50,559 nucleotides of DNA from Sulfuritalea sp. (GTDB taxonomy: Bacteria > Pseudomonadota > Gammaproteobacteria > Burkholderiales > Rhodocyclaceae), in the NCBI GenBank assembly GCA_021738385.1, contig JAIPCF010000011.1, positions 1-50,559 of the forward strand, written 5' to 3'. Positions 8,836 to 18,194 of the stretch are shown here, piece after piece. A program made the position numbers and the translations under genes. Below the pieces are notes generated by a model. The model was given only the letters and a program-made list of their open reading frames with translations. It searched no databases and was not told the origin of the DNA. The stretch's first letter is position 1, and every line of letters starts with the position of its first letter.

Positions 8836-9629
8836 GCGCTGTGTCAATCCTGTTGCGTATTCTTGCTGCCGTCTGCTTCGGCGGGCTGATGGTGACGCCC
8901 GCACTGGCGAGCGGGTCAGAGAGCACTGCGCATAGCGCCACGAATGGCGCGCCCAAACCCAAAGCGAAGGTGGCGCTCGCCGTATCGCCAGCGCCGAGTT
9001 TTCTTCCGCGCCGGGGGCAAATGCGCTTTTCGCTCGCGCGCGGTGCGGATGGACTGGTGCTCGGCCAGGTTGTGTACACCTGGGAGCATGACGGGCAAGC
9101 CTATAAGCTGCAAAGCGTGACCGAGACGACAGGGCTTGCCGCCTTGCTAAAACCCATGCGGGTTGTGCAAAGCAGCCAGGGTGACGTCACGGCGGCGGGC
9201 TTGCGTCCGCGCGAGTTTCGTCATGAACGGGTCAAGGGTCTGGATACCGCCAGCTTTGACTGGAAACGTCGCGTGGTCAGCTACGAAGGTCGCGAAGAAA
9301 CGATTGTCGCCGGCACCCAGGACATGCTTTCACTGTATTGGCAGCTGGTGCTGTTGGGGGTGAAGCGCGGCTCGCTGGAACTGCCCGTCGCCACCGGTCG
9401 CAAACTCGAAAACTACCGCTTCGAAATCGTTGGCGAAGAGCCGGTGACGCTGCCCGCAGGCAAACGCAACGCGGTGCGAATGAAAAGCCGCAGCAGCGGC
9501 GCTGACACAATAGAAGTCTGGATCGTGCCCGAGCTGCGCGGCCTGCCCGTGAGAATCCGTTTTACCGACCGCAAAGGCGAAGTCTTCGACCAGCTCGCGC
9601 AAGACATCGCCATCCAGGAGGCACAATGA
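8832..9629 (+). CDS. DUF3108 domain-containing exported protein
   Basis: 265 residues, GTG start overlapping the purN stop. An N-terminal hydrophobic stretch ending near ALAS looks like a signal peptide, followed by a low-complexity linker and then the DUF3108 region (YTWEHDGQAYKLQSVTE, then a beta-rich domain). Members are predicted periplasmic, and their role is unknown. Dispersed repeat copy D encodes AVSPAPSF in the linker. It is coupled by a 4-base overlap to the downstream methyltransferase gene. The DUF3108/purN neighbourhood is frequent in betaproteobacteria. Confidence 0.82.
   Translation: MSAVSILLRILAAVCFGGLMVTPALASGSESTAHSATNGAPKPKAKVALAVSPAPSFLPRRGQMRFSLARGADGLVLGQVVYTWEHDGQAYKLQSVTETTGLAALLKPMRVVQSSQGDVTAAGLRPREFRHERVKGLDTASFDWKRRVVSYEGREETIVAGTQDMLSLYWQLVLLGVKRGSLELPVATGRKLENYRFEIVGEEPVTLPAGKRNAVRMKSRSSGADTIEVWIVPELRGLPVRIRFTDRKGEVFDQLAQDIAIQEAQ
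8978..9002 (-). repeat. Dispersed 25-bp repeat, copy D (in the DUF3108 gene)
   Basis: The minus strand has AAAACTCGGCG followed by CTGGCGATACGGCG. The gene reads the plus strand as AVSPAPSF, in the variable segment after the signal peptide. Confidence 0.87.
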
Positions 9630-11065
9630 CCAAGCCCTCGACCCGCAAGCCGCGGGCGACCCCGCAACGCGGACCACGGCGCAACGCGGCTACATCAGGC
9701 GGCACACACGCTGGTAGCGAACCGACTGCTGTTGATGGTCTGGCACCGGATCTGCTGAATGCGGCGGTGGCGGCCTCAGCCCAATTGCTCACCTTCAACC
9801 AAGCCGCTGATGTCGCCCTTTCGGCATTTTTTCGGGCGCGTAAAAGCGGCGCCCGGGATCGGTCGTTCATCGCTGAAACCGCCTACGCCGTATTGCGCCG
9901 CAAGCGCCTGCTGGAGCGCCTGGCCGCCAGTGGACCCAATCTGGAACCGGCTTTTCTGGCACCGGGTGCCACGCCGAAACGCCCGCCGAAAGTCGCCGCG
10001 CCGCGCCGCGTCTCGCCACGCGAACTGGTGCTGCTTTCCTTGTCGCGGGTACGCGGTATGTCGCAACGCCAGCTCGAGGGTGCATTGATGCCGGGTGAAG
10101 CCGAATGGCTGGCCGATATCCGGCGCCAGCCTGAGCCCGAATTGACGCTGGCCGAGCAACTGGATTTTCCCGACTGGCTGGTTGAGCGATTGGCACCGTG
10201 CATGCCGGCCGAAGAACTGCTGGCTCTGGCGCGCGCCTTGAATACCCCGGCGCCGCTCGATCTGAGGGTGAACTCGTTGAAGGCGGAGCCCGCCGCCGTG
10301 ATCCAACGCCTCGCCGCCGACGGCATTGTTGCTACGCCGTGCCCTTACTCACCGCTGGGCCTGCGTCTCAAAACCAAGCCCTTCCTGCAAAAGCATCCGG
10401 CTTTTCTCGATGGCAGTTTTGAAGTTCAGGACGAGGGTTCGCAACTGCTAGGCTTTTTGCTCGCGCCAAAACGCGGCGAACTGGTGGTGGATTTTTGTGC
10501 CGGCGCCGGTGGCAAGACACTGTTGCTGGGCGCGATGATGCGATCTACCGGGCGGCTCTATGCCTATGACGTTTCCGACAAGCGCCTGGCCAAGCTCAAG
10601 CCGCGAGCAGCCCGTGCCGGTTTGTCCAACGTGCATCCGGCCTGCCTCTCGGGCGAGAACGACACGCGCGTCAAGCGCATGTCGGGCAAGGCCGATCGCG
10701 TGCTGGTCGATGCTCCCTGTTCCGGCCTCGGCACCTTGCGCCGCAACCCCGATCTCAAGTGGCGGCAATCGCCGCAAAGCGTGGCCGAACTGACACTCAA
10801 GCAGGCCGCGATTCTCGCCGCAGCCGCGCGTCTGGTGAGGCCCGGCGGGCGGCTGGTGTACGCCACTTGCAGCATTCTGGCCGAAGAGAATGAAGCCATC
10901 GTCGACGCCTTTCTTGCCAGCCATGCCGACTTTCACCGACTCTCGGCGCAGGAAGTACTGGCGGCGCAGGGCATCGTCATCGACCGCGGCGAAGACATGC
11001 GCCTGTCGCCCCAGACACACGCCACCGACGCCTTCTATGCGGCGGTGCTGGAACGGGCCAAATGA
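9626..11065 (+). CDS. RsmB/NOP family SAM-dependent RNA (cytosine-5) methyltransferase
   Basis: 479 residues. The N-terminal third resembles the NusB-like RNA-binding domain. The C-terminal Rossmann domain has the SAM motif FCAGAGGKTLLL, the catalytic-cysteine motif DAPCSGLGTLRRNPDLKW and the second cysteine in YATCSILAEEN. This is the pattern of rRNA m5C methyltransferases such as RsmB. The N-terminal arrangement differs enough from E. coli RsmB that I leave the symbol blank. GAGG lies ahead of the ATG, which overlaps the DUF3108 stop. Confidence 0.9.
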   Translation: MTKPSTRKPRATPQRGPRRNAATSGGTHAGSEPTAVDGLAPDLLNAAVAASAQLLTFNQAADVALSAFFRARKSGARDRSFIAETAYAVLRRKRLLERLAASGPNLEPAFLAPGATPKRPPKVAAPRRVSPRELVLLSLSRVRGMSQRQLEGALMPGEAEWLADIRRQPEPELTLAEQLDFPDWLVERLAPCMPAEELLALARALNTPAPLDLRVNSLKAEPAAVIQRLAADGIVATPCPYSPLGLRLKTKPFLQKHPAFLDGSFEVQDEGSQLLGFLLAPKRGELVVDFCAGAGGKTLLLGAMMRSTGRLYAYDVSDKRLAKLKPRAARAGLSNVHPACLSGENDTRVKRMSGKADRVLVDAPCSGLGTLRRNPDLKWRQSPQSVAELTLKQAAILAAAARLVRPGGRLVYATCSILAEENEAIVDAFLASHADFHRLSAQEVLAAQGIVIDRGEDMRLSPQTHATDAFYAAVLERAK

Positions 11066-11604
11066 AACAGTTTCTGGCGGCGCTGTGCCTGTGCTGGGCA
11101 GCGCTCGTCAGCGCGGAGCCGCTGCCAGCAACAGGAACCGTCGAGGTCTTGTTTACCCCCTGGGACGACGCCGAAGGCGCCATCGTCCGCGCCTTGGGTG
11201 AAGCCCGGCAAAGCATCCATGTGCAGGCTTTCCTGCTCACCAGCCGCTCGATAGCCAAGGCGCTGCAAGACGCCCGGACGCGCGGCGTGGCGGTCGAAGT
11301 GCTGGCCGATAGTGCGCAGGAAAGAAACGGCAAAAATTCGCAAATCCCCAAACTTGCTGCCAGCGGCATTCCTGTCTGGCTGGAAACCCGCTACGCCTCG
11401 GCCCACAATAAGGTAATCTTGATCGACGCGCAGGCCGCGCATGGCAGCGTCATCACCGGTAGCTACAACTACACGTGGTCGGCCCAGGCGCGCAATGCCG
11501 AAAACCTGCTGATCCTGCGTGACAATCCGGCGTTGCTGCGGTTCTATCTTGAAAACTGGCAACGGCATCGGGATGGAGCTGAACGAATGAGCGGAACCAA
11601 TTGA
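11062..11604 (+). CDS. Phospholipase D-like (Nuc-type) secreted nuclease/phosphodiesterase
   Basis: 180 residues with a signal peptide (hydrophobic 3-17, cleavage near VSA-EP). There is a single HKD motif, H115-x-K117-x4-D122, followed by GSYNYT, as in the small bacterial Nuc endonucleases that dimerise to form one active site. It is probably periplasmic. The substrate (DNA or phospholipid) cannot be decided from sequence. The ATG overlaps the previous stop (ATGA). Confidence 0.88.
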   Translation: MKQFLAALCLCWAALVSAEPLPATGTVEVLFTPWDDAEGAIVRALGEARQSIHVQAFLLTSRSIAKALQDARTRGVAVEVLADSAQERNGKNSQIPKLAASGIPVWLETRYASAHNKVILIDAQAAHGSVITGSYNYTWSAQARNAENLLILRDNPALLRFYLENWQRHRDGAERMSGTN

Positions 11605-11605
11605 G

Positions 11606-12877
11606 ATGAATGAAAGCGAGTTGACAGCGCTCTGGCGCATTGCTCTTTCCGATCTGAGCGAGCCCGACCTCGTCTGGCAACTACTCGCCGTAGGATGCTG
11701 CTTGCTGCTGGCCTATCTCGGCGAGCAATTGCTGAGTCGCCGCCAGGCAGGGGCCGGCCTCTGGGAACTCGGTCGCGGCGGTCTGCTGCGTGTCGCCTTT
11801 CCGATGCTGGGACTTCTATTCGTCACAGCGACACGCAGCCTTGTAGAGCCGTGGATGCACATCGGCCTTTTTTCTCTGGCCATTCCATTGCTGTCTTCAC
11901 TGGCCGTGATCCGGATGGTGTTCTACGTCCTGCGCTTCAGCTTCGTCGGCGCCAAATGGCTGGCCAGTTCTGAGCGTATCTTCGCCATGCTGGTCTGGGG
12001 AGTCGTCGCCCTGCATATCACCGGCTTTCTGCCGGAGGTGATCCATCTGCTGGAGTCAGTCAGCTTCAACGTTGGCGTGCAGAAGCTGACCCTGTGGCGG
12101 GTGTTGCAGGGGCTGGTTCTGGTCATGGTCACGGTGCTCCTGGCCATGTGGCTGGGCAGCGTCATCGAGGCGCGGCTAAATTCCACCGTCGGTCTCGACC
12201 GCAATCTTAGGCTGGTGTTTGGCCGTCTGGCCAAAGCCCTGCTGCTGGTACTGGCGGTGCTGATTGTGCTGCCGCTGGTCGGTATCGATCTCACGACCCT
12301 GTCGGTGTTCGGCGGTGCGCTTGGCGTCGGCCTTGGTTTTGGTCTGCAGAAAATTGCCAGCAACTATGTCTCGGGCTTCATCATCCTGCTCGACAATTCC
12401 ATTCGAATCGGCAACATGATCACTGTGGGTGGAGATCGTGGCGAGGTAATACGCATCACCACGCGCTATACCGTGGTGAAAAACCGCACCGGCATCGAAG
12501 CCCTGGTGCCCAACGAAATGCTGGTGAGCTCGGTGGTGCTCAATGAAACCCACAGCGACCCGCAAGTGCGCGTCGCGCTGCCGGTGCAGGTCAGCTACGA
12601 CAGCGATCTGGATCGCGCCATGGCGGTCATGGTCGAGGCCGCGCTGGCACAACCACGGGTTCTCAAGGATACTGTGCCGGTGGTGCTGCTCAAGGAATTC
12701 GCCGATTCCGGCATCAATCTCGAAATGCGCTTCTGGGTGTCCGATCCGGAGCAGGGCCTGGGCCGGCTGCGCTCCGCAATCAACCTCGCCATTTGGCGAG
12801 GCTTCAAGCTGGAAGGCGTCTCTATCCCCTTCCCGCAGCGCGAGGTTCGAATTCTGAAAGACGCAGAAAATGACTGA
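11606..12877 (+). CDS. MscS family mechanosensitive channel
   Basis: 423 residues. Several transmembrane helices in the first 230 residues are followed by the pore-lining helix ([29 protein letters not shown]) and the cytoplasmic beta domain beginning [16 protein letters not shown]. The Gly/Ala-rich pore helix and [12 protein letters not shown] are typical of MscS channels. It should act as a tension-gated efflux pore in the inner membrane. It starts two bases after the PLD gene and overlaps rlmB by 8 bases. Confidence 0.9.
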   Translation: MNESELTALWRIALSDLSEPDLVWQLLAVGCCLLLAYLGEQLLSRRQAGAGLWELGRGGLLRVAFPMLGLLFVTATRSLVEPWMHIGLFSLAIPLLSSLAVIRMVFYVLRFSFVGAKWLASSERIFAMLVWGVVALHITGFLPEVIHLLESVSFNVGVQKLTLWRVLQGLVLVMVTVLLAMWLGSVIEARLNSTVGLDRNLRLVFGRLAKALLLVLAVLIVLPLVGIDLTTLSVFGGALGVGLGFGLQKIASNYVSGFIILLDNSIRIGNMITVGGDRGEVIRITTRYTVVKNRTGIEALVPNEMLVSSVVLNETHSDPQVRVALPVQVSYDSDLDRAMAVMVEAALAQPRVLKDTVPVVLLKEFADSGINLEMRFWVSDPEQGLGRLRSAINLAIWRGFKLEGVSIPFPQREVRILKDAEND

Positions 12878-13607
12878 CACCCGGCTGATCCACGGCTTTC
12901 ACGCCATCACCGCCAAGCTGCGCCACGCCGCCGACGACGTCAAGGAAATCACCGTCGCCGAAGGCCGCCAGGACGGCCGGATGCGCGACCTGCTGAAGCT
13001 GGCCGAAGCCCACGGCGTGCGCATCATCAGCTCGGACGCCAAGCGCCTCGACGGCCTCGCCGGCGGCAGCCAGCATCAGGGCGTGGTGGCGCGCGTCGCC
13101 GCGCAAGCCCCGCATGTCACGCTGGACGACGTGCTCGAAGGCCTCACCGAACCGGCCCTGCTGCTGGTGCTCGACGGCATCACCGATCCGCACAATCTCG
13201 GCGCCTGCCTGCGCGTCGCCGACGCCGCCGGCGCCCACGCCGTGATCGCGCCGAAAGACAAGGCCTGCGGACTCAATGCCACGGCGATCAAGGTCGCCAG
13301 CGGCGCCGCCGACACCGTGCCCTACATTGTTGTCACCAATCTCGCGCGGTCCTTGCGCGAAATCCAGGAACACGGCATCTGGGTCATCGGCGCGGCCGGC
13401 GAAGCCGACAAGGAAATCTACGCCATCGACCAGAAAGGCCCCTGCGCCTGGGTGCTCGGCGCCGAAGGCGCCGGCATGCGCCGGCTGACCCGCGAAACCT
13501 GCGACGAACTGGCGCGCATCCCCATGCACGGCAGCGTCGAAAGCCTCAACGTTTCGGTCTCCGCCGGCATCTGCCTGTTCGAGACAAGGCGGCAGCGGGG
13601 CGTGTGA
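12870..13607 (+). CDS. rlmB: 23S rRNA (guanosine-2'-O)-methyltransferase RlmB
   Basis: A 245-residue SPOUT-class enzyme that methylates G2251 of 23S rRNA. The N-terminal substrate-binding domain starts [12 protein letters not shown]. The three SPOUT motifs are [25 protein letters not shown] and [17 protein letters not shown], which form the knotted SAM site. Local GC is conspicuously high, typical of a core gene. It is the last gene of the eight-gene run begun by dedA. Confidence 0.95.
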   Translation: MTDTRLIHGFHAITAKLRHAADDVKEITVAEGRQDGRMRDLLKLAEAHGVRIISSDAKRLDGLAGGSQHQGVVARVAAQAPHVTLDDVLEGLTEPALLLVLDGITDPHNLGACLRVADAAGAHAVIAPKDKACGLNATAIKVASGAADTVPYIVVTNLARSLREIQEHGIWVIGAAGEADKEIYAIDQKGPCAWVLGAEGAGMRRLTRETCDELARIPMHGSVESLNVSVSAGICLFETRRQRGV

Positions 13608-14110
13608 AGCGCTCGAACCGCTGCGCCTCGACTGATCGTCCTAAAACTCGGCGCTGGTGAGACGGTGATTTTCAGAGTCGGGATTTGACAGAAACGGTCG
13701 GGATACGGGCGAGCAGTAAAGGACAATCTTGTTGTCGGCCTGAACGGTCATTGGATTCTTGTCGATTGAGCGACAGCAACAATACGCATTGCCACCGTTC
13801 ATCAATTCACCGGCAAAAAAATCCTGGGTGACCAATCTGAGCGGCAGCTTATCGAAAATCGCTACTCACCCTAAGTGCCCGAAGCCGACCTCAGTTGTCT
13901 TCTTGCTCCAACGGTGAGTTTCTGAGTCTAGCGGTCCTAAGGGATGTAACCGAGATCTGTTCCTGAAAAGATGTCGCTCCGATCCTGATAGCTCACCGTA
14001 CGAGCCTTGCTGCGACTAAACTTCATGTCATTTGGCAGTCGCACCACCTGTAAAGCGATCTGTCGTACTGCGTATCGGGATAAGATTGCCCCTGTCGCGA
14101 GGAGAGGACC
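13608..14110. other. Intergenic region between rlmB and ietA
   Basis: About 500 bases without a convincing gene. It holds repeat copy E near its left end. Short minus-strand frames at 13641-13835 and 13937-14227 have no recognisable domain; the second runs into the start of ietA on the opposite strand. Base composition is visibly lower in GC than rlmB. A promoter for the ietA-ietS pair should lie in the right half, but I see no box I would defend. Confidence 0.6.
13643..13667 (+). repeat. Dispersed 25-bp repeat, copy E
   Basis: AAAACTCGGCG is followed by CTGGTGAGACGGTG, 36 bases after the rlmB stop. It is the only copy with T instead of C at position 24. It marks the left edge of the accessory segment. 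Confidence 0.85.
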
Positions 14111-15094
14111 ATGGCAAGCGGTAAGGTATTGAGGAAATTGATTCGGGCGGGTGTGGAAGGCGATATAAGCGCCTTCAAGGCAGCCTCGCAATCGGTCATA
14201 GAAGAAGAACGACAGAAGCAACACCATCTGTTGGCCAGCGATCTCGAACGGCTCTTATATGGCGCCCAGATGGGTATTTCGGCGGGGGCTCGACGGCTTC
14301 AGAAGGTGTCGGAACTACCCACCAGCAAGGACAATGGACTCACCTTGCTTGAAGAGCGCTCTGTAGTGCGAGAGGAGAAGGACATTGTCCTTTCTGATGA
14401 CACTCAGACCTTGTTGTCCGAGATCGTTCACGAACACAACCGGGCCGACGTATTGCGTTCCTATGGAATGCAACCGGCCCAGAAACTCCTTTTTTGTGGC
14501 CCGTCCGGTTGTGGGAAGACGCTGGCGGCTGAAATCATTGCCCATAGTCTCTCGCTGCCCTTGGTGATCGTTCGGCTCGACTCGGTAATTTCGTCCTTTC
14601 TCGGCGAAACGGCCTCTAATCTGCGCAAGGTGTTCGACTATGTCTCGCAGCATGCCGTGGTTGCCTTGTTCGATGAATTCGATGCCTTGGCCAAGGATCG
14701 CGGCGATGCAGCGGACCATGGCGAACTCAAGCGTTCTGTGAATGCAGTGCTACAGATGCTGGACAGCTATCGCGGCGAAAGTTTGCTGATCGCGACCACC
14801 AATTACGAGTCGCTGCTCGATCAAGCGGTTTGGCGTAGATTCGACGAAACCTTGCGGTTTGAACTGCCCAATCTGGAACAGATCAAGCGCCTGCTCGCCC
14901 TGAAGCTCTCCGGTATTCGCCGGGAAGTCGAGACCGACGACCATGAGTTGGCAAACCTATTTAAGGGCATGTCGCACGCCGATATAGAAAGAGTTCTGCG
15001 GAGGGCCGTGAAGGAAATGATTCTCTCGGGACGGGAGTTCCTCCAGCGAAGCCACATCGACGAGGCACTGAAGCGTGAATACCGGCACAAGTAA
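14111..15094 (+). CDS. ietA: AAA-family ATPase of an IetAS-type module
   Basis: 327 residues. An N-terminal helical part is followed by one AAA domain: Walker A GPSGCGKT (130-137), Walker B with Asp188 and Glu189 in ALFDEFDAL, a sensor-1 TTN, and an arginine-finger-like VWRRFDETL. The family pairs with a subtilase encoded directly downstream. In Agrobacterium plasmid pTiC58, ietA and ietS form a toxin-antitoxin pair in which the ATPase neutralises the protease, and homologous pairs were later reported in antiphage screens. AGGAGAGG sits 4-5 bases before the ATG. The gene is intact. Confidence 0.85.
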   Translation: MASGKVLRKLIRAGVEGDISAFKAASQSVIEEERQKQHHLLASDLERLLYGAQMGISAGARRLQKVSELPTSKDNGLTLLEERSVVREEKDIVLSDDTQTLLSEIVHEHNRADVLRSYGMQPAQKLLFCGPSGCGKTLAAEIIAHSLSLPLVIVRLDSVISSFLGETASNLRKVFDYVSQHAVVALFDEFDALAKDRGDAADHGELKRSVNAVLQMLDSYRGESLLIATTNYESLLDQAVWRRFDETLRFELPNLEQIKRLLALKLSGIRREVETDDHELANLFKGMSHADIERVLRRAVKEMILSGREFLQRSHIDEALKREYRHK

Positions 15095-15121
15095 TACCGT
15101 CCAGGGAGGGCGGCAAGAAGA

Positions 15122-17455
15122 ATGGCCTATGAACATCTGAAGTTCAGTCGCGAGACGCCGCTGCATGACCGCCACAAACGACCAGATAAACGCCCCCGTT
15201 TCATCCCCCCCGACCCCAAGGCTTTCGGATCGGGTTTGCGCCATTCGTTTGAGGCCGCCAAGCGCCTGATCGTAGAGGACATGAGGGGGTACGACGACCG
15301 GACCCTGCTCAAGGTGCAGCTTCGTGAAGACGCGACGATCCCCGATCTTTGGCGAATTCCAGGCGTCGAATTGGTGAGCCAGGAAGACAAGTCCGTAGTC
15401 CTGGCATTTGCCACGCCGGATGGTCTAGCCCAGTTTGAGAGCCGCCTATCCAGTCTGGCACGGAACGGCACGGCGACTCGGGCCGAGATTCTCTACGCTT
15501 TGCAAGGGTTCGACCACTGGACCGCCGAAGATCGAATGGGCACCGCGCTTCGGTTGCGTGGTTTTCCAGATACCCAAACGTTTGTCCTTGATGTCGAGCT
15601 ATGGCCGCTTGAAAGAACCGATCAGCGCAATGCCTTGCTTGCCGCGTTTATCGCCGGAATGAGAGAACACAGCATTGAAAAACTTGACGACCTGAACCAA
15701 CCGTCCCTGGTAATGGTTCGGGTGCGTTGCACTCGAGAACAAGCGGAGTCGCTTCTGCTTCGGCATCGGGATGTTCGCATGGTCGATCTGCCGCCACGCG
15801 GCGGTGTTAGTGTGGAAGTGCTTCTAACCGATATCAATCGGATTCCTGAACCTGTTCAGCCGGCAGACGGTGCCCCCGCCATTGCAGTGCTGGATTCAGG
15901 TCTTGTCAGCGCCCATCCTCTGCTTGCCGCTTCAGTCGGCGATGCGCAAGGTTACCTTGCTCCCGCGCGTCAGCCCCACGACAATCCGCCGCACTGGCAT
16001 GGGACATTTGTTTCCGGGCTGGCACTCTATGGCGATTTGGCGGAATGCCTTCGTCAAGGGCGCTTCGTTCCGCAGTTGCGTCTCTTTTCCGGGAAAGTAT
16101 TTGAGGACGATGGCAACGATCAGACCGAGTTTGTCGAGAAAGCTGTCGACGAGGCGGTCAGAGACTTGCACGACCAGTATGGTTGCCGCATCTTCAATCT
16201 GAGCTACGGCGACTACAACAAAGTGTACGATGGCCGGCACGTCCGTGGATTGGCCTATACCCTGGATCGACTGACGCGGGAGCTCGGGGTGCTCTTCGTT
16301 GTCCCGACGGGCAACTTGCTGGAGTCTGAACTTCCGCTGAATCCTCGCGATAGCTATCCCGATTACCTTTTTGCCGACGAAGCCCGCCTGATTGATCCGG
16401 CACCGGCGCTAAGCGCGCTGACGGTGGGCGGCTTGGCGCGCCATACCGCCACCCGCGATGCGCTACGCTATCCAGATAGCATTGATGATCTTCCTATTGC
16501 ACAGGAAGACCAGCCGTTTCCTCTTGGCCGAAGTGGATTCTCCGTTGGCGGAGCAATCAAACCCGATGTGGTTGAACACGCAGGCAACAAGGCTGTCATG
16601 CGCACAGGGGGAGGTTTGCGCCATAGCGGCCTGGGTATTGTCTCGACGTGTGGCGACTTTGCCAACGGCCGACCGCTGGCCGAGGCCATCGGCACCAGCT
16701 ATGCCGCGCCCCAGGTGACCCATCGTGCTGCTCGTTTGCTGGGTGAGTTGCCTGAGGCATCAGCCAATCTGCTGCGGACACTTCTAGCCGCCCATGCGCG
16801 TTGGCCGAAAGCCTGCGTCGATCTTCTCAATGAAGCCGGGAATGCCGACGGAAAGAAAAAACTACTGAAACTTATCGGGTATGGGCAAATCGATGACGAT
16901 GCCTTGTACCGGTCTGTGGATCAGGCTGTCACGCTGCTCGCTGAAGACCGCATCGCCAACGACAAGTGCCACTTCTACGAACTACCGATACCTGCCAGCT
17001 TCTGGTCGCCAGGCAGGCGGCAGCGCGAGATCACCGTTGCACTGGCCTACAGCCCGGATATTCGTACCACTCGCCTCGATTACCGTATGAGCAAGATCTG
17101 GTACAACCTCGTCAAGGCAAATGATCTGGATGAAGTCGAACAGGCATTCAAAAAGAACCGCGAAGAGGGCATGGGAGAAATCACCTTGAATCGCTGGCTG
17201 TCGAACTTGGACAGAAAGGCCGGGACGCTCCAGGTTTCACGCTGGGAATTCAAAGCGCCGCCACGCAATGGCGAAAAGATATTTGTCGTGGTCACTCGCC
17301 AGGACACACCGTGGGGTACGGTAGCGGACGGCGCGGAAGCCTATTCACTGGTGGCCGTACTGGCCGACCGTGAAAATGCGCAGGCCAACCTTTATGCGGG
17401 AGTTCGCGCGCAACTTGAAGCCCGCGCTCAGGCGCGTGCTCGCGCTCGCGTCTGA
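15122..17455 (+). CDS. ietS: S8 subtilase-type serine protease of an IetAS-type module
   Basis: 777 residues, cytoplasmic (no signal peptide). The N-terminal 250 residues are a family-specific region. The subtilase domain follows with an intact triad: Asp258 in AVLDSGL, His293 in HWHGTFVSG and Ser526 in GTSYAAPQ. About 230 C-terminal residues extend beyond the protease core. The gene starts 27 bases after ietA behind GGGAGGG, so the pair is co-translated. The expected role is the toxic effector, held in check or targeted by the ATPase. The C-terminus ends in an Ala/Arg-rich tail (ARAQARARARV). Confidence 0.88.
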   Translation: MAYEHLKFSRETPLHDRHKRPDKRPRFIPPDPKAFGSGLRHSFEAAKRLIVEDMRGYDDRTLLKVQLREDATIPDLWRIPGVELVSQEDKSVVLAFATPDGLAQFESRLSSLARNGTATRAEILYALQGFDHWTAEDRMGTALRLRGFPDTQTFVLDVELWPLERTDQRNALLAAFIAGMREHSIEKLDDLNQPSLVMVRVRCTREQAESLLLRHRDVRMVDLPPRGGVSVEVLLTDINRIPEPVQPADGAPAIAVLDSGLVSAHPLLAASVGDAQGYLAPARQPHDNPPHWHGTFVSGLALYGDLAECLRQGRFVPQLRLFSGKVFEDDGNDQTEFVEKAVDEAVRDLHDQYGCRIFNLSYGDYNKVYDGRHVRGLAYTLDRLTRELGVLFVVPTGNLLESELPLNPRDSYPDYLFADEARLIDPAPALSALTVGGLARHTATRDALRYPDSIDDLPIAQEDQPFPLGRSGFSVGGAIKPDVVEHAGNKAVMRTGGGLRHSGLGIVSTCGDFANGRPLAEAIGTSYAAPQVTHRAARLLGELPEASANLLRTLLAAHARWPKACVDLLNEAGNADGKKKLLKLIGYGQIDDDALYRSVDQAVTLLAEDRIANDKCHFYELPIPASFWSPGRRQREITVALAYSPDIRTTRLDYRMSKIWYNLVKANDLDEVEQAFKKNREEGMGEITLNRWLSNLDRKAGTLQVSRWEFKAPPRNGEKIFVVVTRQDTPWGTVADGAEAYSLVAVLADRENAQANLYAGVRAQLEARAQARARARV

Positions 17456-17662
17456 AATCCCAGGAAATCGTCATGAGCGGCAAGAAACCTAAACTCGAAC
17501 TCGTTCGCCAAGACGGCAGGTTACGGAGTGCTCCTGCCACTCAAATGATCGGTTCGCTGAAACGACGAGCGGCTGCTACTGGCCGACAGCACGCGCACGG
17601 TGTCGGGTCAGGTAGCCGCCCGTGCTTCTCATTGGTTAACTTAGAATCGTGGCTTCCCCTAC
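17456..17662 (+). other. Short gap after ietS with a possible gene remnant
   Basis: An ATG at 17473 behind GGAAATC opens a frame beginning MSGKKPKLELVRQDGR. The first 15-20 residues look protein-like, but the rest is low-quality sequence running 100 bases into the following PIN gene. I read it as either a remnant of a small third gene or chance. No domain is recognisable. Confidence 0.3.
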
Positions 17663-17971
17663 ATGGCGAGAATCGGGATGGCAATGCGGCTGGTGGTGGA
17701 CACATGCGTTTGGCTGGACCTGGCAAAGGACTATCGCGAGCAGCCCGTCATTGCCGCGCTTGAAGATCTGATCGAAAGCGGTGAGGTCAAACTGATCGTG
17801 CCGCAGCAGGTGCTGGACGAGTTCGATCGCAACAAGGCACGCATTACCGAGGAAGCGCGGCGCGGCCTCCAGTCTCACTTCCGGCTGGTCCGGCAGGTCG
17901 TCAATCACTTCGGCGACGACGCAAGGAAGGCCGAGCTGCTCGTGGCCGCCGACCGAGCGCGGGCGCCATGA
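17663..17971 (+). pseudogene. PIN-domain protein, 3'-truncated
   Basis: The frame gives 102 residues. VVDTCVWLDLAKDYRE is a PIN-domain start with the first metal-binding Asp, and IVPQQVLDEFDRNK holds the second acidic position. Relatives as I recall them run past 300 residues, so only the first third remains. The frame ends ADRARAP immediately after colliding with the 3'-truncated hsdM from the opposite strand. An alternative start is the ATG at 17684, closer to the conserved block. Probably non-functional, since later catalytic Asp residues are missing. Confidence 0.75.
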
Positions 17972-18176
17972 GCCTGGCCCAGCCGTAGCGGGCGTAGGCG
18001 CCGGTGAAGAACTTGCGCTTGCCGCCGAGTTCCTCGCTCTCGGCGTCCATGTCGTCCATGAACTTGTAGATGAGGGCGATGGTGATCTGCTCGACCTGGG
18101 ACTTGGGGTCGGGCACTTTGCCGACGAGGATGTCGCGGGCGGTATCGATGCGGCGTTTGGTATCGGTGTCGAGCAC
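17901..18176 (-). pseudogene. hsdM-like N-6 adenine DNA methylase, N-terminal fragment
   Basis: The minus-strand frame of 91 residues begins MLDTDTKRRIDTARDILVGK and continues IYKFMDDMDAESEELGG and YARYGWARLM. This is the N-terminal helical domain of a type I restriction methylase subunit. After WARLM the protein stops resembling the family and becomes an antisense reading of the PIN gene, so the true remnant is about 17960-18176. The SAM-binding and NPPF catalytic motifs are lost. It follows the PIN toxin gene by 18 bases on the same strand, suggesting one former operon. Confidence 0.75.
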
Positions 18177-18194
18177 GGGCGTTCCTGAAACGGA

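Noticed and set aside
9562..9870. Long minus-strand frames opposite the DUF3108 and methyltransferase genes
   Set aside because: Shadow frames of GC-rich coding sequence with Arg/Ala-rich composition and no domain.
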